From NCBI GenBank assembly GCA_030834165.1, contig JAURFU010000009.1, positions 1 through 47,102 on the forward strand: DNA of 47,102 nt, written 5' to 3'. The first letter of the stretch is position 1, and the number at the start of each line of letters is the position of its first letter. This DNA is from Verrucomicrobiota bacterium. Lineage in GTDB: Bacteria > Verrucomicrobiota > Verrucomicrobiia > Opitutales > UBA953. The notes under the pieces are model-generated. The model was not told the DNA's origin. It was given only the letters and a program-made list of their open reading frames with translations, and did no database searches. Shown here in pieces: positions 35,081-46,555 of this stretch. A program made the translations under genes and the position numbers.

Positions 35081-35141
35081 GCGACGCCCCCGGCCGCATA
35101 TCGGCTTGGAGCGGGGCCGGTTGTCATAATAAAAATACGAC

Positions 35142-37061
35142 ATGGGCCGCCCCTCCCTGCTCTCCCTCCTCCTGTGCGCGGTCGCCGTCCGGGCCGCCGT
35201 CCCGCCCGCCATCGTCGCCGAGGGCGTCCCGCCCGTGCCGCCCGCGCTGACCGCCGAGCTCGCGCCCTACCTCAGCCTCGGCGGCGCCGGCTTCCGCGGA
35301 TGGCACGCCACGCGGCGCGCGGCGCTCGTGACGACCCGGATCGGCGAGGCTTCGCACCTGCACCTGATGGAGGCGCCCTTGGCCAAGCGGACGCCCCTGA
35401 CCGGCGGACCCGAGCCGGTGAAGAGCGGCGAGATGCAGCCCGGCGGCTCGCTCCTCCTCTATGCGGCGGACGTCGGCGGGAACGAGGACTACCAGCTCCA
35501 CCTCAAGGACCTCGCCGACCCCAAGGCGAAGCCGCATCGGCTGACGGACGGGAAATCGCGCAACGTCGGCGCCTGCTGGTCCCGCGACGGAAGCCGGCTC
35601 GCCTACGCGACCAACCGTCGCAACGGCAAGGACACCGACATCATCGTCGTCGAAGCGCGTCCTCCCTACGCCGAACGCGTCGTCCATCAAGGCACCTCGG
35701 CCGGATGGGGTCCGGTCGCCTGGTCCCCGGACGGCACGCGGCTCCTCCTCCGCCAATCGTTCGGGCAGGCCGAAAGCCGCCTCTGGACGATGGACGTCGC
35801 GACGACGCAGAAGACGAGGATCACGCCCGAGACCGGGCGCGCGTACTTCACCCAGCCGGCCTTCGCCGAAGACGGCCGCGCGGTCTACGCCCTGTCGGAC
35901 CATGGCGGCGACTTCCTGGCGCCGACGCGGATCGACCTGAAGACCGGCGAGCTCCGTCGGCTCGAAGGCGGACCCGCGTGGGACGGCGAGGAACTCGTCG
36001 TCTCGGACGACGGCGCCCGGCTCGCGGTCGCCTTCAACGTCGAGGGCTTCTCGGAGTTACGCTGCTGGGACCTCGCCACCGGGCGGCCCTTGCCGGCGCC
36101 GAAGCTGAAGGCCGGCGTGCTGAGCAACCTCCTCTTCCGGCCCGGGAGCCATGAGGTGGGCTTCTCCCTGAACAGCGAAGACTCCGCGAGCGACGCCTGG
36201 TCGGCGGACCTCGACACCGGCGCGGTCACGCGCTGGACGGACCGCACCAGCAAGCCGAAGAAGACCATCCCGTCGCCGGAACCGACGGTGGCGCGTGTGC
36301 GCAGCTTCGACGGGGTCAGCGTGCCTTCGCTGGTCTATCACCCCGACGCGGCGAAGTTCCCCGGCAAGCGGCCGGTGCTGATGATCTTCCACGGCGGGCC
36401 GGAAGGACAGTCCCGCCCCGGGTATCGCGGAAGCTTCCACTACTACCTCAACGAACTGGGCGTCGCGCTCGTCTACCCCAACGTCCGCGGCTCGACCGGC
36501 TACGGACGGAAATACCTCGCGCTGGACGACGGGCTGAAGCGCGGCGACGCGATCAAGGACGTGGCCGCGGTGCTCGACTGGGTCGCGCGGTCCGACCGTC
36601 TGGACGCCGGCCGCGTCGCGGCCTACGGCGGCAGCTACGGAGGTTTCATGAGCCTGGCGTGCCTCGTGAACTACCCCGAGCGTTTCCGCTGCGGCGTGGA
36701 CAACGTCGGCATCGCCAACATCGCCACTTTCCTCCGGGACACCTCCGACTACCGGCGGGGCGCCCGCCGCCTGGAGTATGGCGACGAGCGCAAGCCGGAG
36801 GTGAAGGCTTTCCTGGACGGCATCTCGCCGGCCAATCATGCGGACAAGATCCGGGCGCCCTTGCTGATCGTCCAAGGTAAGAACGACCCGCGGGTCCCGT
36901 TCACCGAGGCCGAACGCATGCGGGACGCCGTCAAAGCCCGCGGCGGGGCGGTGTGGTACGTGCTGGCCAAGGACGAGGGCCACGGCTTCGTGAAGAAGGC
37001 CAACGCCGACTATCAGTTCGCGGCCACGGCCCTGTTCCTGCGCACGCATCTGCTGGACTGA
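35142..37061 (+). CDS. Exported prolyl-oligopeptidase-family (S9) serine peptidase
   Basis: This 639-residue protein has a short signal peptide (cut near VRA-A, residue 18-19) and a seven-bladed propeller with WSRDGSRLAYATNR and WSPDGTRLLLRQS blades. The C-terminal alpha/beta-hydrolase domain supplies the catalytic triad: S498 (YGGSYGG), D582 (GKNDPRVP) and H614 (DEGHGF). PVLMIFHGGPEGQ holds the oxyanion-hole segment. It resembles S9 dipeptidyl/oligopeptidases that trim peptides in the periplasm. The CATAAT at 35125-35130 lies 11 bp before the ATG, close enough for a very short leader, but I see no matching -35. It follows the sulfatase on the same strand. Confidence 0.9.
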   Translation: MGRPSLLSLLLCAVAVRAAVPPAIVAEGVPPVPPALTAELAPYLSLGGAGFRGWHATRRAALVTTRIGEASHLHLMEAPLAKRTPLTGGPEPVKSGEMQPGGSLLLYAADVGGNEDYQLHLKDLADPKAKPHRLTDGKSRNVGACWSRDGSRLAYATNRRNGKDTDIIVVEARPPYAERVVHQGTSAGWGPVAWSPDGTRLLLRQSFGQAESRLWTMDVATTQKTRITPETGRAYFTQPAFAEDGRAVYALSDHGGDFLAPTRIDLKTGELRRLEGGPAWDGEELVVSDDGARLAVAFNVEGFSELRCWDLATGRPLPAPKLKAGVLSNLLFRPGSHEVGFSLNSEDSASDAWSADLDTGAVTRWTDRTSKPKKTIPSPEPTVARVRSFDGVSVPSLVYHPDAAKFPGKRPVLMIFHGGPEGQSRPGYRGSFHYYLNELGVALVYPNVRGSTGYGRKYLALDDGLKRGDAIKDVAAVLDWVARSDRLDAGRVAAYGGSYGGFMSLACLVNYPERFRCGVDNVGIANIATFLRDTSDYRRGARRLEYGDERKPEVKAFLDGISPANHADKIRAPLLIVQGKNDPRVPFTEAERMRDAVKARGGAVWYVLAKDEGHGFVKKANADYQFAATALFLRTHLLD

Positions 37062-37172
37062 CGAGTCCTCATACGATCGCAAACGAAAGGGGCGTAAGCG
37101 TTTTCCGCTCGCAGGGCGGCCCATGAGCCTCCATAAACCTCCGTAGGCCGCACCCCCGGCCACCCTATAACC

Positions 37173-39599
<2,427 letters not shown>

Positions 39600-39623
39600 C
39601 CCGTCGGCCGCACCTCCCACCCG

Positions 39624-39653
39624 GGGCTCCCCGCAAGGGGAGCCCTTCTTTTT
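39624..39653 (+). terminator. Rho-independent terminator of hppA
   Basis: A perfect 9-bp stem (GGGCTCCCC, 39624-39632, with GGGGAGCCC, 39637-39645) and a GCAA loop are followed by TTCTTTTT. It lies 24 bp after the hppA stop codon. Confidence 0.9.
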
Positions 39654-39703
39654 GCCCGCAAATCATGGGGTTATAATATTCCGGCAGGCGCCCCGCGCCC
39701 CTC

Positions 39704-39731
39704 TGGACAACCCGCCCGACCTGGGCATAGT
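39704..39731 (+). promoter_or_regulatory. Candidate promoter of the Arg-rich orphan gene, sister of the sigma-gene promoter
   Basis: TGGACA (39704-39709), a 16-bp spacer and CATAGT (39726-39731) lie in the 270-bp gap between hppA and the gene at 39870. Over the 28-bp element 20 positions match the candidate at 28420-28447, including a shared CTGGGCATA. A leader of about 130 nt with a C/T-rich end is predicted. The gap also contains TATAAT at 39672, without a good -35. Confidence 0.45.
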
Positions 39732-39869
39732 AAACGCCTCGGAGAGTTCTCCGCCCACCCCGGCGTCCCTCTCCGAAACTCCATTCGATTGCTCACCCTT
39801 CCAGCCGCGCGCCGTTTTCCCACGGACCGCACGGCAGGGACACCCTCTCTTCTTTTTTAAAACCCATCC

Positions 39870-40679
39870 ATGAAACGCCGTCCTGCACCGCCCGCCCGCC
39901 CTCGCCCTCTCCTCCGCCGCCGCCTCCGCACCCCCTTCTCCGCCCTGAGACTCCGCGAACGCCTCGAGTCCCTCGGCGGCGCGGGCGAAGGCCTGCCCAC
40001 GTTCTTCGTGCTGCCGGCTTACGGGGACTGCGTCCGCCTGAGCGGACCCGAGTTCCATGGCGACATCGGCGTGCGCATCGCCGGCGACGACTCCGGCCCT
40101 GCCGGCGTCGATGGCCGCATGAACGAAGTCACCTTCGACTTCCGCGCCGCGGACAAAGCGGTGGTGCAGGCTATCGTGGCCGGCCTCGGACCGGAGGTGC
40201 GCGAAGAAAAAGTCCGCCGCCCCAAGCAGGAAGTCCAGGGCCACCTCATCCCCGGCCACCAGCCCAACGTGGGCCACTTCCTCGCCTGGGCCGCGCGCAT
40301 GCCCAGCATGTCGGACCATGTCATCCTCGAGTCGGCCGTCGACGCGGGCTTCGCGTGCGAGTTCGACTGCTTCGAACACGTCCACGCCGCGATGCACGCG
40401 CTCGACTTCCTGCGCATGGTGCGGATGGACGGCGGCATCGGCGGCGCCTGCGACGGCGACGAGGTCCCGCCGCACCTGCGTCACCCGACGCGCCAGGGGC
40501 TGACGGGACGCTCCGCCATCGTGGTGACCCACGCGGGCCGCAAGCTGCGCCTGGACGCGACGATCGACACCAAGGCGAATCCGGCGGGCCTGCGCCTGCG
40601 GATCCATTTCGGATGGTCGGCGCAGCTCGGACGGTACCTGATCGGCTGGGTGAGCGACCTGCCGCCAAAGGCTCAGTGA
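39870..40679 (+). CDS. Unrecognised Arg-rich N-terminus protein
   Basis: I do not recognise this 269-residue protein. The first 35 residues are very basic and Pro-rich (MKRRPAPPARPRPLLRRRLR), not a signal peptide; they could bind nucleic acid or a membrane surface. The body looks like a folded alpha/beta domain: EFHGDIGVRIAGDDSG, EVTFDFRAADKAVVQAIVAGLG, HLIPGHQPNVGHFLAWAA and a C-terminal stretch RKLRLDATIDTKANPAG. Codon third positions are mainly G or C, as in its neighbours, which supports a real gene. No membrane segment is apparent. It has its own candidate promoter and long leader, and its last 7 bp overlap the convergent UPF0114 gene. Confidence 0.6.
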   Translation: MKRRPAPPARPRPLLRRRLRTPFSALRLRERLESLGGAGEGLPTFFVLPAYGDCVRLSGPEFHGDIGVRIAGDDSGPAGVDGRMNEVTFDFRAADKAVVQAIVAGLGPEVREEKVRRPKQEVQGHLIPGHQPNVGHFLAWAARMPSMSDHVILESAVDAGFACEFDCFEHVHAAMHALDFLRMVRMDGGIGGACDGDEVPPHLRHPTRQGLTGRSAIVVTHAGRKLRLDATIDTKANPAGLRLRIHFGWSAQLGRYLIGWVSDLPPKAQ

Positions 40680-41233
40680 CCCTCGGTCCGCTGCATCTTC
40701 TCGCCCCAGGCGAAAAGGATCATCGAACCCAGGAACACGCCGTGGATGATGGCCTGCCAGAGGATGATCTTCTCATGGCTCGGGGTCATCGCCCCGCCCG
40801 TGCCGACGAAGTCGGTGATGGCGATGAAGCTCTTGAGCAGGTGGATGGCCGAGATGCTGGCCAGGCTGCCGGCGAGCTTCACCTTGAGGGTGTTGGCGTT
40901 GATGTGGTCCAGCCAGTCGGGGCGGTCGCCGTTGTCGCCGAAGTCGATGCGCGAGACGAAGGTCACGTAGCCGCCGACGACGACCATGTTCACCAGGTTG
41001 GCCACCATCGAGATGTCCACGAGCGAGAGGATGCCCACCATGATGGCGCTTTCGGTGGCGGCGGAGAAACCATCGAGCAGATGCAGGAGCTCCTGCACGC
41101 TCTTCCAGGCGTAGGCGATCGCGGCGAAGATCAGCGCGACGTAGATCGGCGCCTGCACCCAACGGCTGGCGAAGATGAAATACTCGAGGGCGTGCTCGCA
41201 TTTCTTGGCGAAGGTTTCCTTTTCATTGGCCAT
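40673..41233 (-). CDS. UPF0114 (YqhA-like) membrane protein
   Basis: This 186-residue inner-membrane protein matches the YqhA/TIGR00645 family. RWVQAPIYVALIFAAIAYAW, the ESAIMVGILSLVDISMVANLV helix, GGYVTFVSRIDFGDNGDRPDWL and the LKVKLAGSLASISAIHLLKSF segment correspond to the family's conserved blocks in order. About four transmembrane helices are expected. The family's biochemical function is not known. It is somewhat longer than E. coli YqhA. The gap upstream (41234-41376) holds a 12-bp direct repeat. Its 3' end overlaps the convergent orphan gene. Confidence 0.9.
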   Translation of the reverse strand: MANEKETFAKKCEHALEYFIFASRWVQAPIYVALIFAAIAYAWKSVQELLHLLDGFSAATESAIMVGILSLVDISMVANLVNMVVVGGYVTFVSRIDFGDNGDRPDWLDHINANTLKVKLAGSLASISAIHLLKSFIAITDFVGTGGAMTPSHEKIILWQAIIHGVFLGSMILFAWGEKMQRTEGH

Positions 41234-41338
41234 GCCCGGAGGTTTGCCGAATCCCGGGCACCGTCAAGCCGCCGGAATACCAGGGCCCTTACAAGAAACG
41301 CGCAGTAGAGGAATGGCGGAGGGGCGTCTTCCTCCGGC

Positions 41339-41366
41339 CAACCGGTCAACGGTTCAACCGGTCAAC
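41339..41366. repeat. 12-bp direct repeat upstream of the UPF0114 gene
   Basis: CAACCGGTCAAC occurs at 41339-41350 and again at 41355-41366, separated by GGTT. Each copy contains the palindrome ACCGGT. It lies in the 143-bp gap between the CrtI-like gene and the UPF0114 gene and could be a pair of regulator binding sites or the -35 region of a promoter (TTGACC on the minus strand). Confidence 0.5.
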
Positions 41367-41376
41367 TCCGCCGCCC

Positions 41377-42867
41377 TCAGACTCCCGCGCTCGCCGCGGC
41401 GTCGCCCAGCGGATTCGCGTTCGGGTCGCGCAGGTAAGCATCGGCCTTGGCCGAGACGATCACGCCGTAATTGATGGTGCCGAGCCAGCCGGACATGATG
41501 ATGCCGACGCTGCCGGCATGGTAGAAGCCGCCGACCTGCTCGGGCAGGGCCATCGAGACCTTGAGGCCTTCGAACTTGGTGCCGAACGAGGTGCCGCCGA
41601 CGTGACGGACGTAGCGATTGACCGTGCGCGGGGTCGCGGCCTCGGCGTGGTCGACCTTCGAACGGATGTCGGGGATGAACTTCTCGAGGCCCTTGAAGGA
41701 CTCCTCGATGACGCGCGCCTTATTGGCGGCGTAGTCCGTATCGGAGAGATGCGCCCAGTCGTCCCACTTCTGATTGACAGAGGTGACGATCGCGTAGCGC
41801 GGGTTCTTGGTGTGCGGACGGGTGTCCGGGTAGTAGACCGAGTAGGTGCGCGAGGTGGTGTGGAAGTCGACGAGCTCGTGACTGGAGAACGGCCTGGCCT
41901 CGGAGGTGAACACGAGGTCCCCGATGTGCGGGATGGTCTCGCCTTCGCGCACGCCCATGTAGACCTGGCAGGAAGAAGTATTCACGCGGACCTTGCGGGC
42001 TTCCTCGAGGAACGGGGCCTCGAAGGCTTCTTCGCCGCCCATCTTCAGGACGGTGTCCTTGATGTTGGCGTTGGAGACGACGGTGGAGCAGGCGACTTCG
42101 GCTTCTTCGCCCTCGCGCGTGCCGCGGAGCTTCACGCCGACGACGCGACGGCGGCCGGAGGCGTCCTTCTCGACGTGGACCTTCTCGACCAGCACGTTGC
42201 GACGGATGTCGACGCCGTTGGCCTTCATCTCGGCGGTCATGAGGTTGATCATGGTGTCCGTGCCGCCCTGGAAGATGAACACGCCCTTCGACATGAAGTT
42301 CGAGAAGACGATGCCGAAGGTGATCGCGGGATCGTCGAGGGTGGAGCCGTTGGCGTAGGCGATCGGCTCGAGGAGCAGGCGCTGGACCTCGGGGCGGCCG
42401 GGGAAGAACTGCTCGAACAACTGCCGCGTGGTGCGCGGGTCGTTGTCGTAGTAGTTCATCTCGCGCAGGTGCGCGAAGAAGGCCTCGACGGTCTCCGGCG
42501 CCAGCTTGAACTGCTCGATCAGGATGCGCGTGAAGTCGGCGCGGTCGAAGGTCGTGCGGACGTCGAAGTCGGGGTTGATGAACCGGACGTCGTGGAGCTG
42601 GTGGATGCGGTCCGAGATCTCCTTGGTCCAGTAGCGGCGCGTGGACTTGATCATCCCGTGCGGGAAGCCGTGCAGGGAGATGTCAAAGACGTGGCCGCCG
42701 GCGCGCTTGAAGTAGGTGGCCAGGCCGCCGAGCTGGTAGTGGTGCTCGAGGAGCAGCACCTTGCGGCCGAACTTCGCGAGGTTGTTCGCCGCGGTCATCC
42801 CGCCGAGGCCGGCGCCGATGACGACGGCGTCATAGCGAGGGAGGAGATTGTCGAACGGCGAGGGCAT
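41377..42867 (-). CDS. FAD-dependent oxidoreductase of the CrtI/CrtISO superfamily
   Basis: This 496-residue flavoprotein has the FAD-binding fold at its N-terminus: [19 protein letters not shown] (residues 12-30) and [17 protein letters not shown]. The C-terminal block [23 protein letters not shown] is where CrtI-type desaturases and isomerases close the FAD site. [13 protein letters not shown] and [16 protein letters not shown] match the superfamily of phytoene desaturases, carotenoid isomerases and retinol-saturase-like enzymes. A specific carotenoid role is not supported by neighbours: no crtB or crtE is seen. No signal peptide is present; it is probably membrane-associated. It follows the orphan ABC ATPase gene by 70 bp on the same strand. 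Confidence 0.85.
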   Translation of the reverse strand: MPSPFDNLLPRYDAVVIGAGLGGMTAANNLAKFGRKVLLLEHHYQLGGLATYFKRAGGHVFDISLHGFPHGMIKSTRRYWTKEISDRIHQLHDVRFINPDFDVRTTFDRADFTRILIEQFKLAPETVEAFFAHLREMNYYDNDPRTTRQLFEQFFPGRPEVQRLLLEPIAYANGSTLDDPAITFGIVFSNFMSKGVFIFQGGTDTMINLMTAEMKANGVDIRRNVLVEKVHVEKDASGRRRVVGVKLRGTREGEEAEVACSTVVSNANIKDTVLKMGGEEAFEAPFLEEARKVRVNTSSCQVYMGVREGETIPHIGDLVFTSEARPFSSHELVDFHTTSRTYSVYYPDTRPHTKNPRYAIVTSVNQKWDDWAHLSDTDYAANKARVIEESFKGLEKFIPDIRSKVDHAEAATPRTVNRYVRHVGGTSFGTKFEGLKVSMALPEQVGGFYHAGSVGIIMSGWLGTINYGVIVSAKADAYLRDPNANPLGDAAASAGV

Positions 42868-42937
42868 TGCGAAAGAAGATGAAGTAGGACGAAGCAGGGG
42901 TTAAGGGGAAGTCGAAAGCGGTCAAACCGCCCCGCGA

Positions 42938-43753
42938 CTACTTCCCGGCGACCGTCAGCGCCCAGCCGTCCCGGCCCTTGCTCAGGCGGACCTTCCGTCC
43001 GAAGAGCTTCGAGAGCACGGCGGGCTTGAGGACTTCGCCCATCTTGCCGGCGGCCAGGGCCGATCCGTTGCGCAGCAGCAACGCGTGGGTGAAGGTCGGC
43101 AGGATCTCCTCGACGTGGTGCGTGACGAACACGATGGCCAGACCGGGCGTCAGCTTCGGCAGACGCTTCACGAGAGAGAGGAATTCGGCACGCGCGACCG
43201 GGTCGAGGCCGGCGCAGGATTCGTCGAGGATGAGCAATGCGGGGTCGGAAGCCAAGGCGCGGGCGATGAGCACGCGCTGACGTTCGCCTTGCGAGAGATG
43301 CCCCCACGGACGCTTCGCGAGTCCGCTGACCTTGAGCAGACGGAGCAGACGACGTGCGAGCGCGAGCGTCGCGGGCTTCGGGCGACGCCAGAGATTGATC
43401 AGGCCGTCGACGCCGCCGGCGACGACCGACAAGGCCGGCTCGGCGGGCGCGATCATCGCGGCGACGGACGGACCGACGAGGCCGATGCGCCGGCGCAGCT
43501 CGCGCCAGTCGCTGCGGCCGAAAGTCTCGCCAAGGACCGAGAGCGAACCGGAGGTCGGCGCGAAATAACCCGTGAGCGCCGCGAGGAGCGACGACTTTCC
43601 GGAGCCGTTCGGACCGAGGATGACCCAGTGCTGGCCTGGCTCCACGCGCCAGTCGAGGCCGCGCAGGATGACCTTGTCCTCGCGGGCGATCCGCAGGCGG
43701 GAGACTTCGAGCACGGGGACGACGGGACGAGGCACACCGACGCTATGAGGCAT
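42938..43753 (-). CDS. Orphan ABC transporter ATP-binding protein
   Basis: This 271-residue ATPase has Walker A GPNGSGKSS (residues 47-55), signature LSQGE (153-157), Walker B LLILDE (173-178) and the switch His in VTHH (H212). The Q-loop has no Gln where expected (IGLVGPSV), as in ModF/YlmA-like stand-alone ATPases. The ATG at 43753 is chosen over an in-frame TTG at 43777. No permease or substrate-binding gene is adjacent, so partner and substrate are unknown. It is divergent from the alpha/beta-hydrolase gene at 43819 (65 bp). Confidence 0.88.
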   Translation of the reverse strand: MPHSVGVPRPVVPVLEVSRLRIAREDKVILRGLDWRVEPGQHWVILGPNGSGKSSLLAALTGYFAPTSGSLSVLGETFGRSDWRELRRRIGLVGPSVAAMIAPAEPALSVVAGGVDGLINLWRRPKPATLALARRLLRLLKVSGLAKRPWGHLSQGERQRVLIARALASDPALLILDESCAGLDPVARAEFLSLVKRLPKLTPGLAIVFVTHHVEEILPTFTHALLLRNGSALAAGKMGEVLKPAVLSKLFGRKVRLSKGRDGWALTVAGK

Positions 43754-43818
43754 CCGACCCCGGCTTCCAAGCCGCAACCACGCTTGCCCTTGGCCGCTTA
43801 CGCCCCTACCCCTTCGTC

Positions 43819-44553
43819 ATGCGAAGCCCCCTCGCCCTGCTTCTTTCCCTCTGCGCCATCGTGGCGTCGGCCGCCGATCCGGTCGCCCCGTCGCGGACGA
43901 CCCCGCTCGAGGTCGTCATCAAGGAAGGCGTCGAGACCCGCATCGCCTGCGACCACAACGGCGGCTACTCGAAATACTCCGGCGTCTACCACTACCGCGT
44001 CATCCTGCCGAAGGGCTACCACGCGGACGCGACCAAGGAATGGAGCGCCCTCTTCGTCGCCTCGCCCGGCGGCAACGCGACCCTCGGCAACATGGCCGAC
44101 TGGGTGAAGAAGCACGGCTACATCGCCATCCTCCTCGACGAATCGAAGAACGGCCCGTGGGATCCGAGCGTCGGCAACTTCCTCGCCGCGCACCAGGACG
44201 CCGTGAAGCGCTTCCGCATCGGCCCCGGCCGCAAGGTCTGCACCGGCTTCTCCGGCGGCGCGCGCGCCAGCTCGATCTTCGTGAGCATCGGCGACAACTT
44301 CGGCGGCGTCATCCTGCAGGGAGCCGGCACCGGCATCCTCGACAACGGCCTCCGTGGCCTGACCGGCGTGCAGATCCCCGCCGTCGCCGTGACCATGGGC
44401 AAGAAGGACTCCAACCGCGGCGAGATCAAGCAGCTGCAGGCCACGCAGGGCGACCGCCTGCAGGTCTTCGAATTCGAAGGCGGCCACCAGTGGGCCCCGA
44501 AGGACGTCATCGAGAAGGCCCTCGATTACGTCGACGCCAAGCTGCCCAAGTAA
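43819..44553 (+). CDS. Exported alpha/beta-hydrolase-like protein (first of tandem pair)
   Basis: This 244-residue protein has a signal peptide (MRSPLALLLSLCAIVASAAD, cut near residue 19) and an alpha/beta-hydrolase fold: HYRVILPKGYHAD, SALFVASPGGNA, nucleophile elbow GFSGGARAS (S145) and a C-terminal FEGGHQWAP (H223). The Asp of the triad is not certain. Its neighbour at 44569 is a clear paralogue (shared KKHGYIA, LDESKNGP/LEESKNGP, GFSGGARA, GGHQWAP). It is likely a periplasmic esterase or related hydrolase; the substrate is unknown. GC is high, like the window average. Confidence 0.82.
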   Translation: MRSPLALLLSLCAIVASAADPVAPSRTTPLEVVIKEGVETRIACDHNGGYSKYSGVYHYRVILPKGYHADATKEWSALFVASPGGNATLGNMADWVKKHGYIAILLDESKNGPWDPSVGNFLAAHQDAVKRFRIGPGRKVCTGFSGGARASSIFVSIGDNFGGVILQGAGTGILDNGLRGLTGVQIPAVAVTMGKKDSNRGEIKQLQATQGDRLQVFEFEGGHQWAPKDVIEKALDYVDAKLPK

Positions 44554-44568
44554 GCAGACCTTTTTATT

Positions 44569-45390
44569 ATGAAGCACCCCATCGTCCTGGGCCTCATGAT
44601 CGCCCTATCCCTCATTCCGCAAACCGCGCACGCCCTGCCCCAGAAACCCGCGGAGCCCAAGACCGAAGCAAAGCCTGCTGCCCGCAATGCCACGGCGACA
44701 ACCAATGTGGCCGACGAGACCGCCACCCCGCTGACGGAGCCCTTGAAGGACGGAGCCGAGACACGCATCACGTGCATCTACAAAGGCACCGGTAAATCCG
44801 CTGCCCTCTCGGGAGCCTACCACTACCGGTTATGGGTTCCCGAAGGCTACTCCGCAGACCCGAAGAAAACCTGGAAGACCATCTTCATCGCCGACCCCAA
44901 CGGCAAGGCAAAGCTCGGTGCCATGGGCGACTGGATCAAGAAGCACGGCTACATCGCCGTGATGCTGGAAGAGTCAAAGAACGGCCCCTATGAACCTAAC
45001 ATTGTTAATTTCCTGACGGCGCATGCGGACGTCCTCAAGCGCATGCGCGTAGCCGAGGGAAAGAAGGTTGCGACCGGTTTCTCCGGCGGCGCCCGGGCCT
45101 GCTCACTTTTCGTGACCTTGGTCCCAGGCTTCGGCGGCCTGATCTTTCAAGGGGCAGGATGCAGCGACATGAACCCCCTTGACCGGTCTTACATCGTGAA
45201 AGACATCAAGGTTAAGACCCTTGCAGGGACTTTCGGAAAGAAAGACATGAACTATGATAATGCCGCACGGCTGAAAAAAGCCTTCGGCTCCCGCATAACG
45301 ATCTTCGAATTCGACGGCGGCCACCAGTGGGCGCCACAAGAAATCATCGAACAGGCCCTGAACGAAGTCGACGCCAAGCTGCCCAAGTAA
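44569..45390 (+). CDS. Exported alpha/beta-hydrolase-like protein (second of tandem pair, lower GC)
   Basis: This 273-residue paralogue of the previous gene starts 15 bp after its stop. A signal peptide (MKHPIVLGLMIALSLIPQTA) is followed by a longer Pro/Ala/Thr spacer and then the same fold with GFSGGARAC (S172) and FDGGHQWAP (H252). Base use differs from its neighbour: two 60-base stretches (45181-45300) are about 48% GC, against about 68% in a matching stretch of the first copy (44281-44340). Its last 26 bp (45367-45392) are identical to the end of the first copy (44530-44555). This suggests transfer or long divergence of the second copy, with recent conversion at the 3' end. Its function is probably similar. 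Confidence 0.82.
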   Translation: MKHPIVLGLMIALSLIPQTAHALPQKPAEPKTEAKPAARNATATTNVADETATPLTEPLKDGAETRITCIYKGTGKSAALSGAYHYRLWVPEGYSADPKKTWKTIFIADPNGKAKLGAMGDWIKKHGYIAVMLEESKNGPYEPNIVNFLTAHADVLKRMRVAEGKKVATGFSGGARACSLFVTLVPGFGGLIFQGAGCSDMNPLDRSYIVKDIKVKTLAGTFGKKDMNYDNAARLKKAFGSRITIFEFDGGHQWAPQEIIEQALNEVDAKLPK

Positions 45391-45442
45391 GCGGTCGGTC
45401 TTGCCAACGCGCTTCGGCGCGGACATCAAGGGACGCAACCCC

Positions 45443-46510
45443 ATGCGTATCGTTCTCGCCTGCCTGTCCCTCGGCTTCGTCGCTTCCTTCGCCGACGCCG
45501 CCCCGGTGAAGTTCAACGACCCGAAGCCGCAGGCCTACCACCTGCGTGCCCGTGCCAGCGAGGTCGACCCGTCCGCGAAGGCCTATCCTGAGATCGAGTT
45601 CCACCTCGACGCCAAGGGCAAGCCCGCCGACGTGCAGACGGCCGACGTCGACACGCGCGTCGCGCCCCGCGGCCAGCTCGTCGTCTGGCTGATGGGCCAT
45701 AACCCCGTCATCGCCGACAAGGTGAACGGCTACGGCTACCACCACATCAGCGTGCATTACGCCCGCGGCTGGTTCGGCAAGCTCAACACCGTCCCCGCCG
45801 ACACGCATCACCTCGGCAACATCCGCCTCGAAGCCACCGCCGGCGTCGACGCCTCGAAGGCCGTCGAGATCGCCGCGGCCGATTCCGCCAAGGGCCGCGC
45901 CACGCGCATGGTACAGTGGCTCGTGAAGACGCACCCGCAGGGCCGCTGGGAACAGTTCCTCACCGCGGGTGGCAAGGAACTCGACTGGACCAAGGTCGTG
46001 GTCGGCGGCTCCTCGCACGGCGCCACGTCCTCCGCGCGTTTCGCGATGCACCAGCAGGTCGCGCGCGTGATCATGTTCTGCGGCCCGCGCGACAACACCG
46101 AAGACTGGCAGGCCGGCCCGTCCGCCACGCCGCTCAACCGCTTCTTCGGCTACTCCCACGTCCTCGACGGCGGCTGGACCGACCAGCACTACCAGCGCTC
46201 CTGGCTGATGCTGCGCCTCAACGAATACGGTCCCATCGTGAACGCCGACGACGCCAAGGCGCCCTACGGCCACACGCGCCGCCTGATCACTTCAGCCCCG
46301 ATGAAGGGCGACGCCAAGAAGCAGGCCGGCGCCGCGCACGGTTACGTGACTCCGAGCAACGGCTCGCCCAAGGACGCCAAGGGCCGACATCTCCAGGAAG
46401 ACGTGTGGAAGTATCTCTTCACCTCCGACGTCGAAGCCACGGGCAAGCCCGTGCCGGCCGAAGCGGGCATCCGGATGAACCAGCGCCCGGAAGCCAAGGC
46501 GAAGAAGTAA
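45443..46510 (+). CDS. Exported hydrolase-like protein, BPSS1187-type
   Basis: This 355-residue protein has a signal peptide (MRIVLACLSLGFVASFADAA, cut near residue 19) and an alpha/beta-hydrolase-type core with a GGSSHGATSS nucleophile elbow, LVVWLMGHNPVIADKVNGYGYHH upstream and GYSHVLDGGWTDQHYQRSW downstream. It resembles the uncharacterised BPSS1187 family from memory; that assignment is tentative. The ATG at 45443 gives the signal. It is the third exported hydrolase-like gene in a row on this strand, starting 52 bp after the second, and lies 45 bp before trmD. Confidence 0.75.
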   Translation: MRIVLACLSLGFVASFADAAPVKFNDPKPQAYHLRARASEVDPSAKAYPEIEFHLDAKGKPADVQTADVDTRVAPRGQLVVWLMGHNPVIADKVNGYGYHHISVHYARGWFGKLNTVPADTHHLGNIRLEATAGVDASKAVEIAAADSAKGRATRMVQWLVKTHPQGRWEQFLTAGGKELDWTKVVVGGSSHGATSSARFAMHQQVARVIMFCGPRDNTEDWQAGPSATPLNRFFGYSHVLDGGWTDQHYQRSWLMLRLNEYGPIVNADDAKAPYGHTRRLITSAPMKGDAKKQAGAAHGYVTPSNGSPKDAKGRHLQEDVWKYLFTSDVEATGKPVPAEAGIRMNQRPEAKAKK

Positions 46511-46555
46511 GCCGACGCAGGGACGGCTTGCCCTCGGCGACCTTTCGGCTGTTGG

